From contig JACKLL010000008.1 in the NCBI GenBank assembly GCA_024235935.1, positions 1-64,000 of the forward strand: DNA of 64,000 nucleotides. Reading direction: 5' to 3'. Source of the DNA: Rhodoferax sp. GTDB taxonomy: Bacteria; Pseudomonadota; Gammaproteobacteria; Burkholderiales; Burkholderiaceae_C. The notes beneath the pieces were generated by a model. The model did no database searches. It was not told the origin of the DNA and saw only the letters and a program-made list of their open reading frames with translations. The translations under genes were made by a program, and so were the position numbers. Positions 1-8,300 of this stretch are shown piece after piece. How positions within the stretch are numbered: the first letter of the stretch is position 1; the number at the start of each line of letters is the position of its first letter.

Positions 1-966
1 GATGACCACCGCCAGGAAACCCAGGATGAAGACGCCACGCGCCGGATCGCTGGCGAACGCATGAACCGAGCTGAGCACGCCGGAGCGCACGATGAAGGTC
101 CCCAACAGCGACAGCGAGAACGCCAGGATCGCCAGCAAGGCGGTCCACATCTTGAAGCCGCCGCGCTTTTCGGTGACAGCCAGTGAGTGGATCAGCGCCG
201 TGCCGACCAGCCAGGGCATGAAGGACGCGTTTTCCACCGGATCCCAGAACCACCAGCCGCCCCAGCCGAGTTCGTAATAGGCCCAGAAACTGCCCAGCGC
301 AATGCCGCAGGTCAGGAAGCACCAGGCCACCGTGGTCCAGGGCCGCGACCAGCGCGCCCAGGCTGCATCCAGACGGCCCGACAGCAATGCCGACACGGCA
401 AATGCGAAGGCGACCACGAAGCCGACATAGCCCATGTACAGCATCGGCGGATGGATCACCATGCCCGGATCCTGCAGCAGCGGGTTCAGGTCGTTGCCGT
501 CGGCCGGCGGCGGGAACATGCGCTCGAAAGGATTGGAAGTGAGCAGCGTGAACAGCATGAAGCCGCAGCTGATCAGGCCCATGACGCCGAGCACGCGCGC
601 GACCATGCGGTCGTCGAGCTGGCGCGAGAAGATCGACACTGCCAGCGTCCAGCCCGACAGGATCAGCGACCACAGCAGGATCGAGCCTTCATGGTTGCCC
701 CATACCGCCGTGATGCGGTAGACCAGCGGCAGCGTCGAGTTGGAGTGGTTGGCCGCCAGCGCGACCGAGAAGTCGTTGGTGATGAAGGCGTGGGTCAGAC
801 AGCCATAGGCGATCAGCAGGAACAGGAACTGGCCGCGCGCGGACGGTCGCGCCAGCGCCATCCAGGCGGCATTGCCGGTCTGCGCGCCGATCAGCGGCAA
901 CACGCTCTGGGAGAGCGCCATGGTCAGGGCCAGGATCAGGGCCAGATGGCCCAATTCGTAAATCAC
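1..966 (-). CDS. ccmF: Cytochrome c maturation protein CcmF, N-terminal part (runs off the left edge)
   Basis: This is the membrane subunit of the System I haem lyase that attaches haem to apocytochrome c in the periplasm. Reading leftward from a GTG at 966-964, the protein begins MIYELGHLALILAL, a typical CcmF start, and about 322 residues lie in the window. The haem-binding tryptophan-rich segment (WGGWWFWDPVENASFMPW) is encoded near 205-265. The GTG overlaps the ccmE stop by four bases (GTGA), so the two are translationally coupled. The C-terminal half lies beyond base 1, so its integrity cannot be judged. Identification is firm from the motif and the operon context. Confidence 0.95.
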   Translation of the reverse strand, partial: MIYELGHLALILALTMALSQSVLPLIGAQTGNAAWMALARPSARGQFLFLLIAYGCLTHAFITNDFSVALAANHSNSTLPLVYRITAVWGNHEGSILLWSLILSGWTLAVSIFSRQLDDRMVARVLGVMGLISCGFMLFTLLTSNPFERMFPPPADGNDLNPLLQDPGMVIHPPMLYMGYVGFVVAFAFAVSALLSGRLDAAWARWSRPWTTVAWCFLTCGIALGSFWAYYELGWGGWWFWDPVENASFMPWLVGTALIHSLAVTEKRGGFKMWTALLAILAFSLSLLGTFIVRSGVLSSVHAFASDPARGVFILGFLAVVI

Positions 967-1451
967 GGTTTGGCTCCTGCAGAGGTGGACGGTGTCATCG
1001 ACAAGGTGGCGGTCGACTGTTCCTTGTGCGCGGCCGCATTCTTCAAGGCCTCGGCCGCTTCCGGCGGCATGTAGTTCTCATCATGCTTGGCCAGCACCTG
1101 GTTCGCGTGGAAGAGGCCGTCGGTGCCCAGCTTGCCTTCGGCCACCACGCCCTTGCCTTCCTTGAACAGATCCGGCAGCAGCCCGGTATAGGTGACCGGA
1201 ATCGTGTGTGCCAGGTCGGTGACGGCAAAACGCACGGTCAGACTCTTCTCGTCGCGCACGATGCTGCCCTGCTCGACCAGACCACCGATGCGGAAACTCC
1301 GCTCCTGCGGCGCTTCCTTGGCCATCACCTGGCTGGGGCTGAAGAAAAACACCAGATTGCTCTGGAAGGCCCGCAGCACCAGCGCACTGGCGACCCCCAA
1401 TGCCGCCAATGCCAGCACCACGGCCATGGCGCGTTTCGTACGAGGTTTCAT
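963..1451 (-). CDS. ccmE: Cytochrome c maturation haem chaperone CcmE
   Basis: CcmE covalently binds haem in the periplasm and passes it to CcmF. The 162-residue protein has one N-terminal membrane anchor (about residues 8-30), an OB-fold domain, and the haem-attachment motif LAKHDENYMPPE with His123 and Tyr127. A short Ser/Thr/Ala-rich tail follows. Its first codon lies within the last codons of ccmD (4-base overlap) and its stop overlaps the ccmF start, placing it mid-operon. Length and motif match the family. Confidence 0.96.
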   Translation of the reverse strand: MKPRTKRAMAVVLALAALGVASALVLRAFQSNLVFFFSPSQVMAKEAPQERSFRIGGLVEQGSIVRDEKSLTVRFAVTDLAHTIPVTYTGLLPDLFKEGKGVVAEGKLGTDGLFHANQVLAKHDENYMPPEAAEALKNAAAHKEQSTATLSMTPSTSAGAKP

Positions 1452-1633
1452 GCCTGTGCTCCTGCGTCGGAAGTTTCGACGCCATCTTCTATTTCGTCAT
1501 GCAAGGCGCGCCGGCGCATTGCCAGCAGGCCGAGCTCCAGCGCCAGCACCACGCCACACATCGCGAACGAACCCCAGACGTAGAGGCCGTAACCGCCCAT
1601 GGCGAGAAAATCGGACCAGCTCGACCAGTTCAT
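1448..1633 (-). CDS. ccmD: Haem exporter accessory protein CcmD
   Basis: CcmD is a small membrane protein that helps release holo-CcmE from the CcmABC complex. The 61-residue product starts MNWSSWSDFLAMGGYGLYVW, has one transmembrane helix (about residues 12-35), and then a basic stretch (MRRRALHDE) typical of CcmD. The reading frame is open further upstream, but the start at 1633 is chosen because the recognisable CcmD sequence begins there. It lies between ccmC and ccmE, its usual place. Confidence 0.93.
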   Translation of the reverse strand: MNWSSWSDFLAMGGYGLYVWGSFAMCGVVLALELGLLAMRRRALHDEIEDGVETSDAGAQA

Positions 1634-1688
1634 GGGCAACCTTCGGCGCGGCGCACGGCCGCCTGGGTAAAGGGAAAGGGAAAGGTAT

Positions 1689-2432
1689 TCATGCGACCAG
1701 CACCTTGCGCACCCACTGGGCATGTCGTTCGCGCTCGAGGATGACGGCACGCACCCGCACCAGCGCCACGGCAATGCAATAGGCCCAGAACGCCAGGCTC
1801 ATGACCAGCATGCCGATCAGCATCGGCGGGGCCATGCTGGGCGCACTGGTCAGACTGACCGAGGCCCCCTGGTGCAGCGTGTTCCACCATTTGACCGAGA
1901 AATAGATGATAGGTACGTTGACCACACCGACGATGGCCAGCAGCGCGGCCGATCGGTCGGCGCGCCGCGTGTCCTCGATCGCCGCATGCAAGGACATGTA
2001 ACCGATGTAAAGAAACAGCAAAACCAGCTCGGATGTGAGCCGCGCGTCCCAGACCCACCAGGTGCCCCAGGTCGGTTTGCCCCACAAGGCGCCGGTCCAC
2101 AGCGCCAGAAAGGTCATCCAGGCGCCGGTCGGGGCCAGCGCAGTGGCCAGCATCGACGACAGGCGGGAATTGAAGATCAGGCCGATGGCGGCCCAGAACG
2201 CCATCGCCGTGTAGACCACCATCGACATCCAGGCGGCCGGCACGTGGATGAAGATGATGCGGTAGGCGTCGCCCTGCTGGGCGTCGGTCGGGGCCGCCCA
2301 CAGGCCCAGGTACAGGCCGATCGCGCACAGGATCACGGCCGCGAGCGAAAACCACGGCACCATCCGCCCCGCCAGCGGATAGAAACTCTGCGGCGCGGCG
2401 TACTTGAACCAGTTGATCCGTTTATCAGCCAT
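1689..2432 (-). CDS. ccmC: Haem exporter protein CcmC
   Basis: CcmC is the integral membrane protein that presents haem to CcmE. The 247-residue protein has six predicted transmembrane segments and the tryptophan-rich haem motif WGTWWVWDARLTSE, flanked by the expected conserved histidines. It starts MADKRINWFKYAAPQSFYPL, which is typical. The gene sits between ccmB (with a possible 30-codon frame in between) and ccmD. Confidence 0.96.
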   Translation of the reverse strand: MADKRINWFKYAAPQSFYPLAGRMVPWFSLAAVILCAIGLYLGLWAAPTDAQQGDAYRIIFIHVPAAWMSMVVYTAMAFWAAIGLIFNSRLSSMLATALAPTGAWMTFLALWTGALWGKPTWGTWWVWDARLTSELVLLFLYIGYMSLHAAIEDTRRADRSAALLAIVGVVNVPIIYFSVKWWNTLHQGASVSLTSAPSMAPPMLIGMLVMSLAFWAYCIAVALVRVRAVILERERHAQWVRKVLVA

Positions 2433-2517
2433 GACAAATATAGAGAGCCTCTGAATTTACCCTAGTCGCCCATACGGCCAACGCCATCAGGGTAATCAGC
2501 CGCAAAAAGAGCTTCAT
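2425..2517 (-). CDS. Possible 30-residue membrane peptide between ccmB and ccmC
   Basis: A small frame starts with an ATG at 2517 that overlaps the ccmB stop as ATGA and ends inside the first codons of ccmC (8-base overlap). It encodes a peptide with one hydrophobic helix (MKLFLRLITLMALAVWATR) and a short tail containing one cysteine. The coupling geometry at both ends is what a translated operon member would show. I know no ccm component of this kind, and a chance frame in the ccmB-ccmC spacer is equally possible. Confidence 0.3.
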   Translation of the reverse strand: MKLFLRLITLMALAVWATRVNSEALYICHG

Positions 2518-3287
2518 TCCAGGGCAATCCGCAAGGCGGTGGCGGTGGCCCAGGGCGCACCGATCAGCGCCAGCACCAGAAATGCGAGCAGCAAGGAGAA
2601 GTGGCCTTCGACCGACATCCCGGTACGACTCGCATCGACCGCAGCCGTTCCAAAAATCAGCACCGGAACACACAAAGGCAGGACCAGCAGCGGCATCAGC
2701 ACCGCTGCGCCCCGCACGCCGACGGTCAGCGCCGCCCCGACCGCACCGATCAGGCTGAGCAGCGGGGTGGCGATCAGCAGCGAGAGCAGCAGCACGCCGG
2801 TGGCCGGCCAGCCCAGGTCGAACTGCAGCGCCAGCAGCGGCGAGACCAGCGCCAGCAACAGGCCGGAGGAAATCCAGTGCGCCACGATCTTGGCCAGCGC
2901 CAGCAAGGGCAGCGGACAGGCCGACAACAGCAACTGCTCCAGCGTGCCGTCCTGGTAATCATCGGCAAACAGCCGCCCCAGCGACAGCATCGCCGCCAGC
3001 AGTGCCGCCACGAACGCCACGCCCGGCCCCATCGAACGCAGCAGTGCCGGTTCGGGCCCCACCCCCAGCGGAAACAGGCTGGCCACGAGCACGAAGAACA
3101 CCAGCACGCTGAGCGGATCGGCGCGCCGGCGCAGCGCCAGGCGCAGGTCGCGCACCAGCAGCGCACGCATCGCATCCAGAATGCCGGCGCGCACCACGGG
3201 CGCGGCCTGCGGCACGCCTGCCGTTGCGGCGGCGCCCGGCGCGCTGCGCACGGCCGGATCCGGCTGGAGATCGGTACGGCGGCTCAT
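2514..3287 (-). CDS. ccmB: Haem exporter protein CcmB
   Basis: CcmB is the membrane subunit of the CcmABC haem-handling ABC complex in the inner membrane. From the ATG at 3287 the product is 257 residues with six hydrophobic segments and the family pattern RDLRLALRRRADPLSVLVFF early on and LPLCVPVLIFG late. The start at 3287 leaves a 4-base gap after the ccmA stop. It gives a somewhat long Ala/Pro-rich lead of about 40 residues, so translation could also begin at the methionine just before RALLVRDLRL. Context makes the call secure. Confidence 0.94.
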   Translation of the reverse strand: MSRRTDLQPDPAVRSAPGAAATAGVPQAAPVVRAGILDAMRALLVRDLRLALRRRADPLSVLVFFVLVASLFPLGVGPEPALLRSMGPGVAFVAALLAAMLSLGRLFADDYQDGTLEQLLLSACPLPLLALAKIVAHWISSGLLLALVSPLLALQFDLGWPATGVLLLSLLIATPLLSLIGAVGAALTVGVRGAAVLMPLLVLPLCVPVLIFGTAAVDASRTGMSVEGHFSLLLAFLVLALIGAPWATATALRIALE

Positions 3288-3291
3288 CGAT

Positions 3292-3936
3292 TCACTCCAG
3301 CAGCAAGGGCACCAGCCGGTCGGCTGGCGCATCCAGTGCCACATCCTGGTGACTGGTCAGTACCACCAGGCCACCCGCATCCAGGTGCGCGGAGATCACC
3401 TGGCACAGCCAGTCGGTGGCGGCGACGTCGAGCGCATTGAAGGGTTCGTCCAGCACCCACAAAGGCACATCGCGGCACAGCAGAAGGCGTGCCAGTGCAA
3501 CGCGCCGGCGCTGCCCCTGTGACAACTGGCGTGCCGGAACCCGCCAACGCCCAGGCAGGCCGGCCTGCGCCAGTGCGTCGCGCGCCTGTGCTGGCGTGAC
3601 GACCAAGCCACCCAGCAGGCAGGCGGTCTGCAGATTTTCCGGGCCGGTCAGATCGTCCTTGAGCGCCGCCGCGTGGCCCAGATACACCAGTTCGCGACCG
3701 AATTGCCCGCCCAGGTCAGCGATGCGTTCGCCGCGCCACAGCACCTCGCCCTCGGCTGCCGGCAACAGACCGCACACCAGGCGCAGCAGACTGGTCTTGC
3801 CGGCGCCATTGACGCCGCGCACCCGCAGCAGCTGACCCGCGCCAAGCCCGCACTGCAGGTGGCGGAACAAGGCGCGGCCACCCCGCACGCAGGTCACGTC
3901 ACGCAGTTCCAGCAAGGTGGCGGAAGTCGAATTCAC
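3292..3936 (-). CDS. ccmA: Haem exporter ATP-binding protein CcmA
   Basis: This is the ABC ATPase that powers release of haem-loaded CcmE with CcmB. The 214-residue protein has Walker A (GVNGAGKTSLLR), the ABC signature LSQGQRRRVALARLLL and Walker B with catalytic glutamate (LWVLDEPFNALD), all in the expected order. It is the first gene of the leftward ccm operon, so the operon promoter should lie in 3937-4080. That spacer contains a run of eight C at 4039-4046 and otherwise nothing I recognise. Confidence 0.96.
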   Translation of the reverse strand: MNSTSATLLELRDVTCVRGGRALFRHLQCGLGAGQLLRVRGVNGAGKTSLLRLVCGLLPAAEGEVLWRGERIADLGGQFGRELVYLGHAAALKDDLTGPENLQTACLLGGLVVTPAQARDALAQAGLPGRWRVPARQLSQGQRRRVALARLLLCRDVPLWVLDEPFNALDVAATDWLCQVISAHLDAGGLVVLTSHQDVALDAPADRLVPLLLE

Positions 3937-4080
3937 GAAGAAATGTCACGCAGCAGGGGTTCGGGAGGGCGCTCAGACAGGCGCATGACCTTCACGATCG
4001 ACGCGGCTGACCTCGCGGATTATCGACGCCCGGCACCGCCCCCCCCAGCGCGCCCGGCCGCCCGGCCGCACACCCGCCCC

Positions 4081-4740
4081 TCAGGGTTCGATGCCACGGC
4101 GCTGCAGCAGGTCGCCAACCAGCTCCAGCCGCACCAGTGGGTTGTCCAGCGCCATCAGCCGTTGCTGCAACTCCAGCGGCAGGCCGAGCAATTCGCACCA
4201 TCGGTTGGCGACCCAGCCGCAGTCGTCCAGTTGCAGCGGCAGGCCCATCGGCAACTGCGCCTCGGACATGCCCTGCGCCTGCAAGCGCTCGACCAGCCGC
4301 CCCAGTCCCTGGGCCACCGGCAGCAAATCCTCGGGCACCGGCGTGGGCACATCGTCTGCCAGCTGGGTTACGTCGCCGACCCACAGGCCGTGGCGCAGCT
4401 TCTCACGCCGGCGCACCGAGAAGCGCTGCATGCCGACGCAGCGGATTTCCAGCAAGCCCGGCTGGGGACGGGACAGCTCGGTGATGGTCGCCAGCGTGCC
4501 CACGTCATGGAATCCCTCGTCCGGGAAGGCCTCGCCGATGGGCTCTGCCGTCGGCGCACGCTGCACCTCGGAGCCACGCGTCAAGGCCACCACGCCGAAC
4601 GGTGCGCCGACCTTGTGGCACTTGCCGATCATGTCCAGGTAGCGGACCTCGAAGATGCGCAGCGGCAACACACCGCCCGGGTACAGCACGGTACCCAGCG
4701 GAAACAAGGGGAGCGAATCGAGAGTGAGTACTTGCGACAA
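4081..4740 (-). CDS. LON substrate-binding domain protein
   Basis: This 219-residue protein carries only the N-terminal substrate-recognition (LON/PUA-like) domain found in Lon protease, with no ATPase or protease part. The start LPLFPLGTVLYPGGVLPLRIFEVRYLDMI is the classic opening of this family. Stand-alone copies are widespread in Proteobacteria and their role is poorly defined. Translation starts at TTG (4740-4738), preceded by GGAG five bases upstream. A 14-base perfect palindrome at 4758-4771 lies just upstream. Confidence 0.88.
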   Translation of the reverse strand: MSQVLTLDSLPLFPLGTVLYPGGVLPLRIFEVRYLDMIGKCHKVGAPFGVVALTRGSEVQRAPTAEPIGEAFPDEGFHDVGTLATITELSRPQPGLLEIRCVGMQRFSVRRREKLRHGLWVGDVTQLADDVPTPVPEDLLPVAQGLGRLVERLQAQGMSEAQLPMGLPLQLDDCGWVANRWCELLGLPLELQQRLMALDNPLVRLELVGDLLQRRGIEP

Positions 4741-4757
4741 GTGAACTCCAACAGCGC

Positions 4758-4771
4758 CGGACGGCCGTCCG
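4758..4771. repeat. 14-base perfect palindrome between aminotransferase and LON genes
   Basis: CGGACGGCCGTCCG reads the same on both strands. It lies 26 bases beyond the aminotransferase stop and 18 bases before the LON-domain start, both genes being on the minus strand. It could fold as a hairpin and act as a weak terminator, but no U-run follows in the direction of transcription. Confidence 0.4.
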
Positions 4772-4796
4772 CCCGGCTGGGCCCCGGATGGGAGAT

Positions 4797-5966
4797 TCAG
4801 TTCTGCAATGCGGCCTGCGCAGGGGCGGCGGCTGGCAGCGGCGCCAGTTGCGCCAGTGCCGCCTGCAGGTTTGCAACCGTGCGATCGCGGTTGTGCAGCT
4901 TCTCCAGGCCGAACAGGCCGATGCGAAAGGTGCTGAAATCCGGGCCTTCGTCACATTGCAGCGGCACGCCGGCGGCCGTCTGCAGGCCCAGGCCCAGGAA
5001 CTTCTTGCCCGACTGGATGCCCGGGTCCTCGGTGTAGCTGACCACCACGCCAGGCGCCTGAAAGCCCTTGGCGGCCACGCTGGCAAATCCATGTCGCTCC
5101 AGCAAGGCGCGCACCGCATCGCCCAGCGCCTGCTGCTCCGCGTGAACCTTGGCAAAGCCATAGGCGCGGGTCTCGTGCATCACGTCCCGCAGCCGGGTCA
5201 GCGCGTCGGTGGGCATGGTCGCGTGGTAGGCATGACCGCCACCCTCGTAGGCTTCCATGATCTGCAACCACTTGCGCAGGTCACAGGCGAAGCTGGTGCT
5301 GGTCGTGGACTCGATGCGCTCGCGGGCCAGCTTGCTGAGCATCACCATGGCACAGCACGGGGAACTGCTCCAGCCCTTTTGCGGCGCACTCACCAGGACG
5401 TCCACGCCGCAGGCCTGCATGTCGACCCAGATCGTGCCCGAGGCAATGCAGTCGAGCACGAACAGGCCGCCCACTTCGTGCACGGCGTCGGCCACCGCAC
5501 GCAGGTAGTCGTCCGGCAGGATCATGCCGGAGGCGGTTTCGACATGCGGCGCAAACACAACGGCAGGCTTGTGCTGGCGAATGCTGGCCACCACCTCGTC
5601 GACCGGCACCGGCGCAAAAGGTGCCTGCTTGCCGGCGCCGACCCGGCGCGCCTTGAGCACGATGGACTCGGACGGAATCGACCCCATGTCGAAGATCTGG
5701 GTCCAGCGGTAGCTGAACCAGCCATTGCGGATCACCAGTACCTTTTGGCCGGTGGCAAACTGGCGCGCGACCGCTTCCATGCCGAAGGTCCCGCTGCCGG
5801 GCACGATGACGGCCGCATGCGCCTTGTAGACCTCCTTGAGCACGGCGGAGATGTCGCGCATCACGCCCTGGAAGCTGCCGGACATGTGGTTGAGCGCGCG
5901 GTCGGTGTAGACCACCGAGTATTCAAGCAGGCCCTGGGGGTCTACATGGGGCAACAGGCCGGGCAT
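4797..5966 (-). CDS. Class V PLP-dependent aminotransferase (alanine/serine-glyoxylate type)
   Basis: This enzyme of the alanine-glyoxylate/serine-glyoxylate aminotransferase group is expected to transfer an amino group between a small amino acid and a 2-oxo acid using pyridoxal phosphate. The 389-residue length is normal. The PLP lysine is Lys197 in the segment VSAPQKGWSSSP, and Asp172 in LFVLDCIASG would pair with the pyridine nitrogen. The opening NHMSGSFQGVMRD is typical of the family. The substrate cannot be read from the sequence. The C-terminus ends in an Ala/Pro-rich tail. Confidence 0.88.
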   Translation of the reverse strand: MPGLLPHVDPQGLLEYSVVYTDRALNHMSGSFQGVMRDISAVLKEVYKAHAAVIVPGSGTFGMEAVARQFATGQKVLVIRNGWFSYRWTQIFDMGSIPSESIVLKARRVGAGKQAPFAPVPVDEVVASIRQHKPAVVFAPHVETASGMILPDDYLRAVADAVHEVGGLFVLDCIASGTIWVDMQACGVDVLVSAPQKGWSSSPCCAMVMLSKLARERIESTTSTSFACDLRKWLQIMEAYEGGGHAYHATMPTDALTRLRDVMHETRAYGFAKVHAEQQALGDAVRALLERHGFASVAAKGFQAPGVVVSYTEDPGIQSGKKFLGLGLQTAAGVPLQCDEGPDFSTFRIGLFGLEKLHNRDRTVANLQAALAQLAPLPAAAPAQAALQN

Positions 5967-6040
5967 GGGTGTCTCCTTTGGTCAAAAAGGCATTTTGGCA
6001 GACTGGCAAGGGCCTTGGGGGCGCAGGGCGAAGTCCCCGC

Positions 6041-6080
6041 CATCGCCAGCCATCGCCAGCCATCGCCAGCCATCGCCATC
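6041..6080. repeat. Four tandem copies of a 10-base unit
   Basis: CATCGCCAGC is repeated head to tail from 6041, three exact copies followed by a fourth ending in ATC. It sits in the 146-base spacer between the carboxyltransferase stop and the aminotransferase start. A period of ten is close to the helical turn and not a multiple of three, so it is unlikely to be a coding remnant. Copy number is probably variable between strains. Confidence 0.85.
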
Positions 6081-6112
6081 ATCCCGCAGCCCTTGCGGCC
6101 CGCGTTCGGCTG

Positions 6113-8014
6113 CTACCAGCTGTCGATCGCCGGTCGCACTGCCTCGCGCACCCGCATGGCGCCGGCCTGCAGCGCCTGCACGACCCATGCGCGCGTCTGC
6201 GCCGGATCGATCACCGCGTCGATTTCGAGCGTCGCGGCCATGTTCAAGGCATGCCCCTTCTCGTATTGCGCATCCAGCAGGCGCTGGAACAGCGCATCGC
6301 GCTGCGCGCCCGCAGGCACGGCTTCGAGCTCCTTGCGGTAACCGAGCCGCACCGCGCCCTCCAGGCCCATGGCGCCGAACTCGCCGCTGGGCCAGGCCAC
6401 GGTGGCCATCGGCGCATGAAAGCTGCCGGCCGTCATCGCCATCGCACCCAGGCCATAACCCTTGCGCAGCACCACGCTGACGAAGGGCACGCGCAGATGC
6501 GCCGCCGCAATGAACATGCGGCTCACATGCCGCACCTGCGCCTGTTCCTCGATCTGCGGGCCAACCATGAAGCCGGGCGTATCGACCAGGCTGACGATGG
6601 GCAGGCCATGCGCATTGCACAGCTGCAGGAAGCGCGCCGCCTTGTCGGCCGCGTCCGCGTCGATCGCCCCGCCCAGGTGCTGCGGGTTGCTGGCGAGGAA
6701 TCCGACCGCACGGCCCTCGATGCGGCCCAGCGCGGTATGGATGCCGACGCCGAAACCGGACCGCAGCGGCAACAGGCTGTCCTGATCGGCCAGGCCTTCC
6801 AGCGCCAGCCGGCTGTCGTAGACGCGCACTCGGTTCTCCGGCACGACGCTGCGCAGCGCCAATGCATCCGGCGCCGTCCAGTCGCCCAGCCGCCCCTGAA
6901 AAAACGCCAGGTAGCGGCGCGCCGCCTGCACTGCCATGGCCTCGTCGTCGACCCGCAGGTCGATCACGCCGTTGCCGTGCTGTACCTCGGACGGTCCGAT
7001 CTGCTCGGGCCGGAACACCCCCAATCCGCCGCCTTCGACCATGGCCGGGCCGCCCATGCCGATGTTGCTGCCCTGCGTCGCGATCACCACGTCGCAACAG
7101 CCCAGCAAGGCGGCGTTGCCGGCAAAGCAGCGGCCCGCGGCGATGCCCACCAGCGGCACCTGCCCGTTCAACCGCGCGAAGCTGGCAAAGGTCGCCACAT
7201 GCAATCCGGCCACGATTGGCATGTCGACGTCACCGGGTCGGCCCCCGCCGCCTTCGGCAAACAGCACCACCGGCAGCCGGTTCTGCAGTGCGATGCCCAG
7301 CAGCCGGTCGGTCTTCTGGTGGTTGCGCATGCCTTGCGTGCCGGCCAGCACGGTCGCGTCGTAGGCCATCACCACCGTACGCGCGCGCTCCGGGCCGAAG
7401 TGCCGGCCATTGACCTGGCCGATGCCGGTGACCATGCCATCGGCCGGGGTGTTGCGCATCAGGTCGTCGGCATCGCGCCGCGTCGCCTGCGCGGCGACCG
7501 CCAACGCGCCGTATTCATGAAAGCTGTCGGCATCGCAAAGGTCGGCGATGTTCTCGCGCGCACTGCGCAGCCCGAGCGCGTGGCGTTTGTCCATGGCCGC
7601 CGGACGGCTGGCGTCCAGCGTCAGTGCGTGGCGCTGCGCAACGCGCAACAGGTCGGTCCGCGCAGTGTCAGCCTCGGCGGAATGTGCCGCAGGCGTTGCC
7701 ATCGCTGCAGGCGCCGCCACTGCGTCCGCCCCATCGGCGGCATCGGCCGCGCCGCACGGCTCGGACAGCGGCTCGATCTGCAACAGCGGCTGCCCCTGGT
7801 CGACCGAATCGCCAGGCTGGCACCACAGCTCGACGACGCGGCCCGCGACTGGAGCCCGAAGTTCATGCTCCATCTTCATGGCCTCCAGAACCACCAGCAC
7901 ATCGCCGGCGTGCACCGGATCGCCGGCCCGGACCTGCCAGCAAACGAGCTGGGACTGCAAAGGTGCTTCGATGGTATGCATGTGGCGGATTTTGCGACCG
8001 GCCTGGTGCTTCAT
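6113..8014 (-). CDS. Biotin carrier-carboxyltransferase fusion protein (acyl-CoA carboxylase type)
   Basis: The protein (633 residues) joins an N-terminal biotinyl domain, with the biotinylated lysine Lys47 in VVLEAMKMEHE, to an acyl-CoA carboxyltransferase. The carboxyltransferase N- and C-halves are seen as AEGGGGRPGDVD, GGPAMVEGGGLG and VDTPGFMVGPQIEEQ. It would move CO2 from carboxybiotin to an acyl-CoA such as propionyl- or acetyl-CoA. Related single-chain carboxylases of about 1,100 residues also contain a biotin carboxylase domain, which is absent here and elsewhere in the window, so a partner must be encoded elsewhere. Starts at 8014 or at the methionine 11 codons later are both possible; neither has a clear ribosome-binding site. 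Confidence 0.86.
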   Translation of the reverse strand: MKHQAGRKIRHMHTIEAPLQSQLVCWQVRAGDPVHAGDVLVVLEAMKMEHELRAPVAGRVVELWCQPGDSVDQGQPLLQIEPLSEPCGAADAADGADAVAAPAAMATPAAHSAEADTARTDLLRVAQRHALTLDASRPAAMDKRHALGLRSARENIADLCDADSFHEYGALAVAAQATRRDADDLMRNTPADGMVTGIGQVNGRHFGPERARTVVMAYDATVLAGTQGMRNHQKTDRLLGIALQNRLPVVLFAEGGGGRPGDVDMPIVAGLHVATFASFARLNGQVPLVGIAAGRCFAGNAALLGCCDVVIATQGSNIGMGGPAMVEGGGLGVFRPEQIGPSEVQHGNGVIDLRVDDEAMAVQAARRYLAFFQGRLGDWTAPDALALRSVVPENRVRVYDSRLALEGLADQDSLLPLRSGFGVGIHTALGRIEGRAVGFLASNPQHLGGAIDADAADKAARFLQLCNAHGLPIVSLVDTPGFMVGPQIEEQAQVRHVSRMFIAAAHLRVPFVSVVLRKGYGLGAMAMTAGSFHAPMATVAWPSGEFGAMGLEGAVRLGYRKELEAVPAGAQRDALFQRLLDAQYEKGHALNMAATLEIDAVIDPAQTRAWVVQALQAGAMRVREAVRPAIDSW

Positions 8015-8300
8015 GCGGTCGTGCCCGCGACAGGGGACCCGGCACCGTGCGACAAGTCCGCCGGCTGACCTTCGCGTTGCACATATCGCGGCGAATACCC
8101 CCGCCCTGCAACGTTTTACCCACTGGTAAACCCCGATGGCGCGGCGCAGCCATTGGCGCAGAATTTACGCTCCGGCGTGGTGCAACGCCACCGTGTTGGT
8201 GCGCCTCGCGCCAGTGTGGTGCTATCTTTTTTGCATCGCCGTTCGGGTACCATCAGCGCTGCTTTTATCCTGTTCTTTTGCGCCTTTTTAGGAGAGCCAC
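8015..8300. promoter_or_regulatory. Divergent control region between the carboxyltransferase and peptide-transport genes
   Basis: This is 286 bases without a convincing gene, separating two divergent transcription units, so it should hold promoters for both. The part nearest the transporter (about 8221-8290) is noticeably T-rich and ends in AGGAGA at 8290-8295, the ribosome-binding site for the TTG start at 8301. I could not assign -35/-10 hexamers with acceptable spacing. Confidence 0.5.

Noticed and set aside
4039..4046. A run of eight C considered as a phase-variation tract for the ccm operon
   Set aside because: It lies between genes, with no recognisable promoter hexamers around it and no coding frame affected; too little to support the idea.
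6041..6080. Tandem decamers considered as a CRISPR array
   Set aside because: The units are only 10 bases, adjacent, and have no spacers or cas genes.
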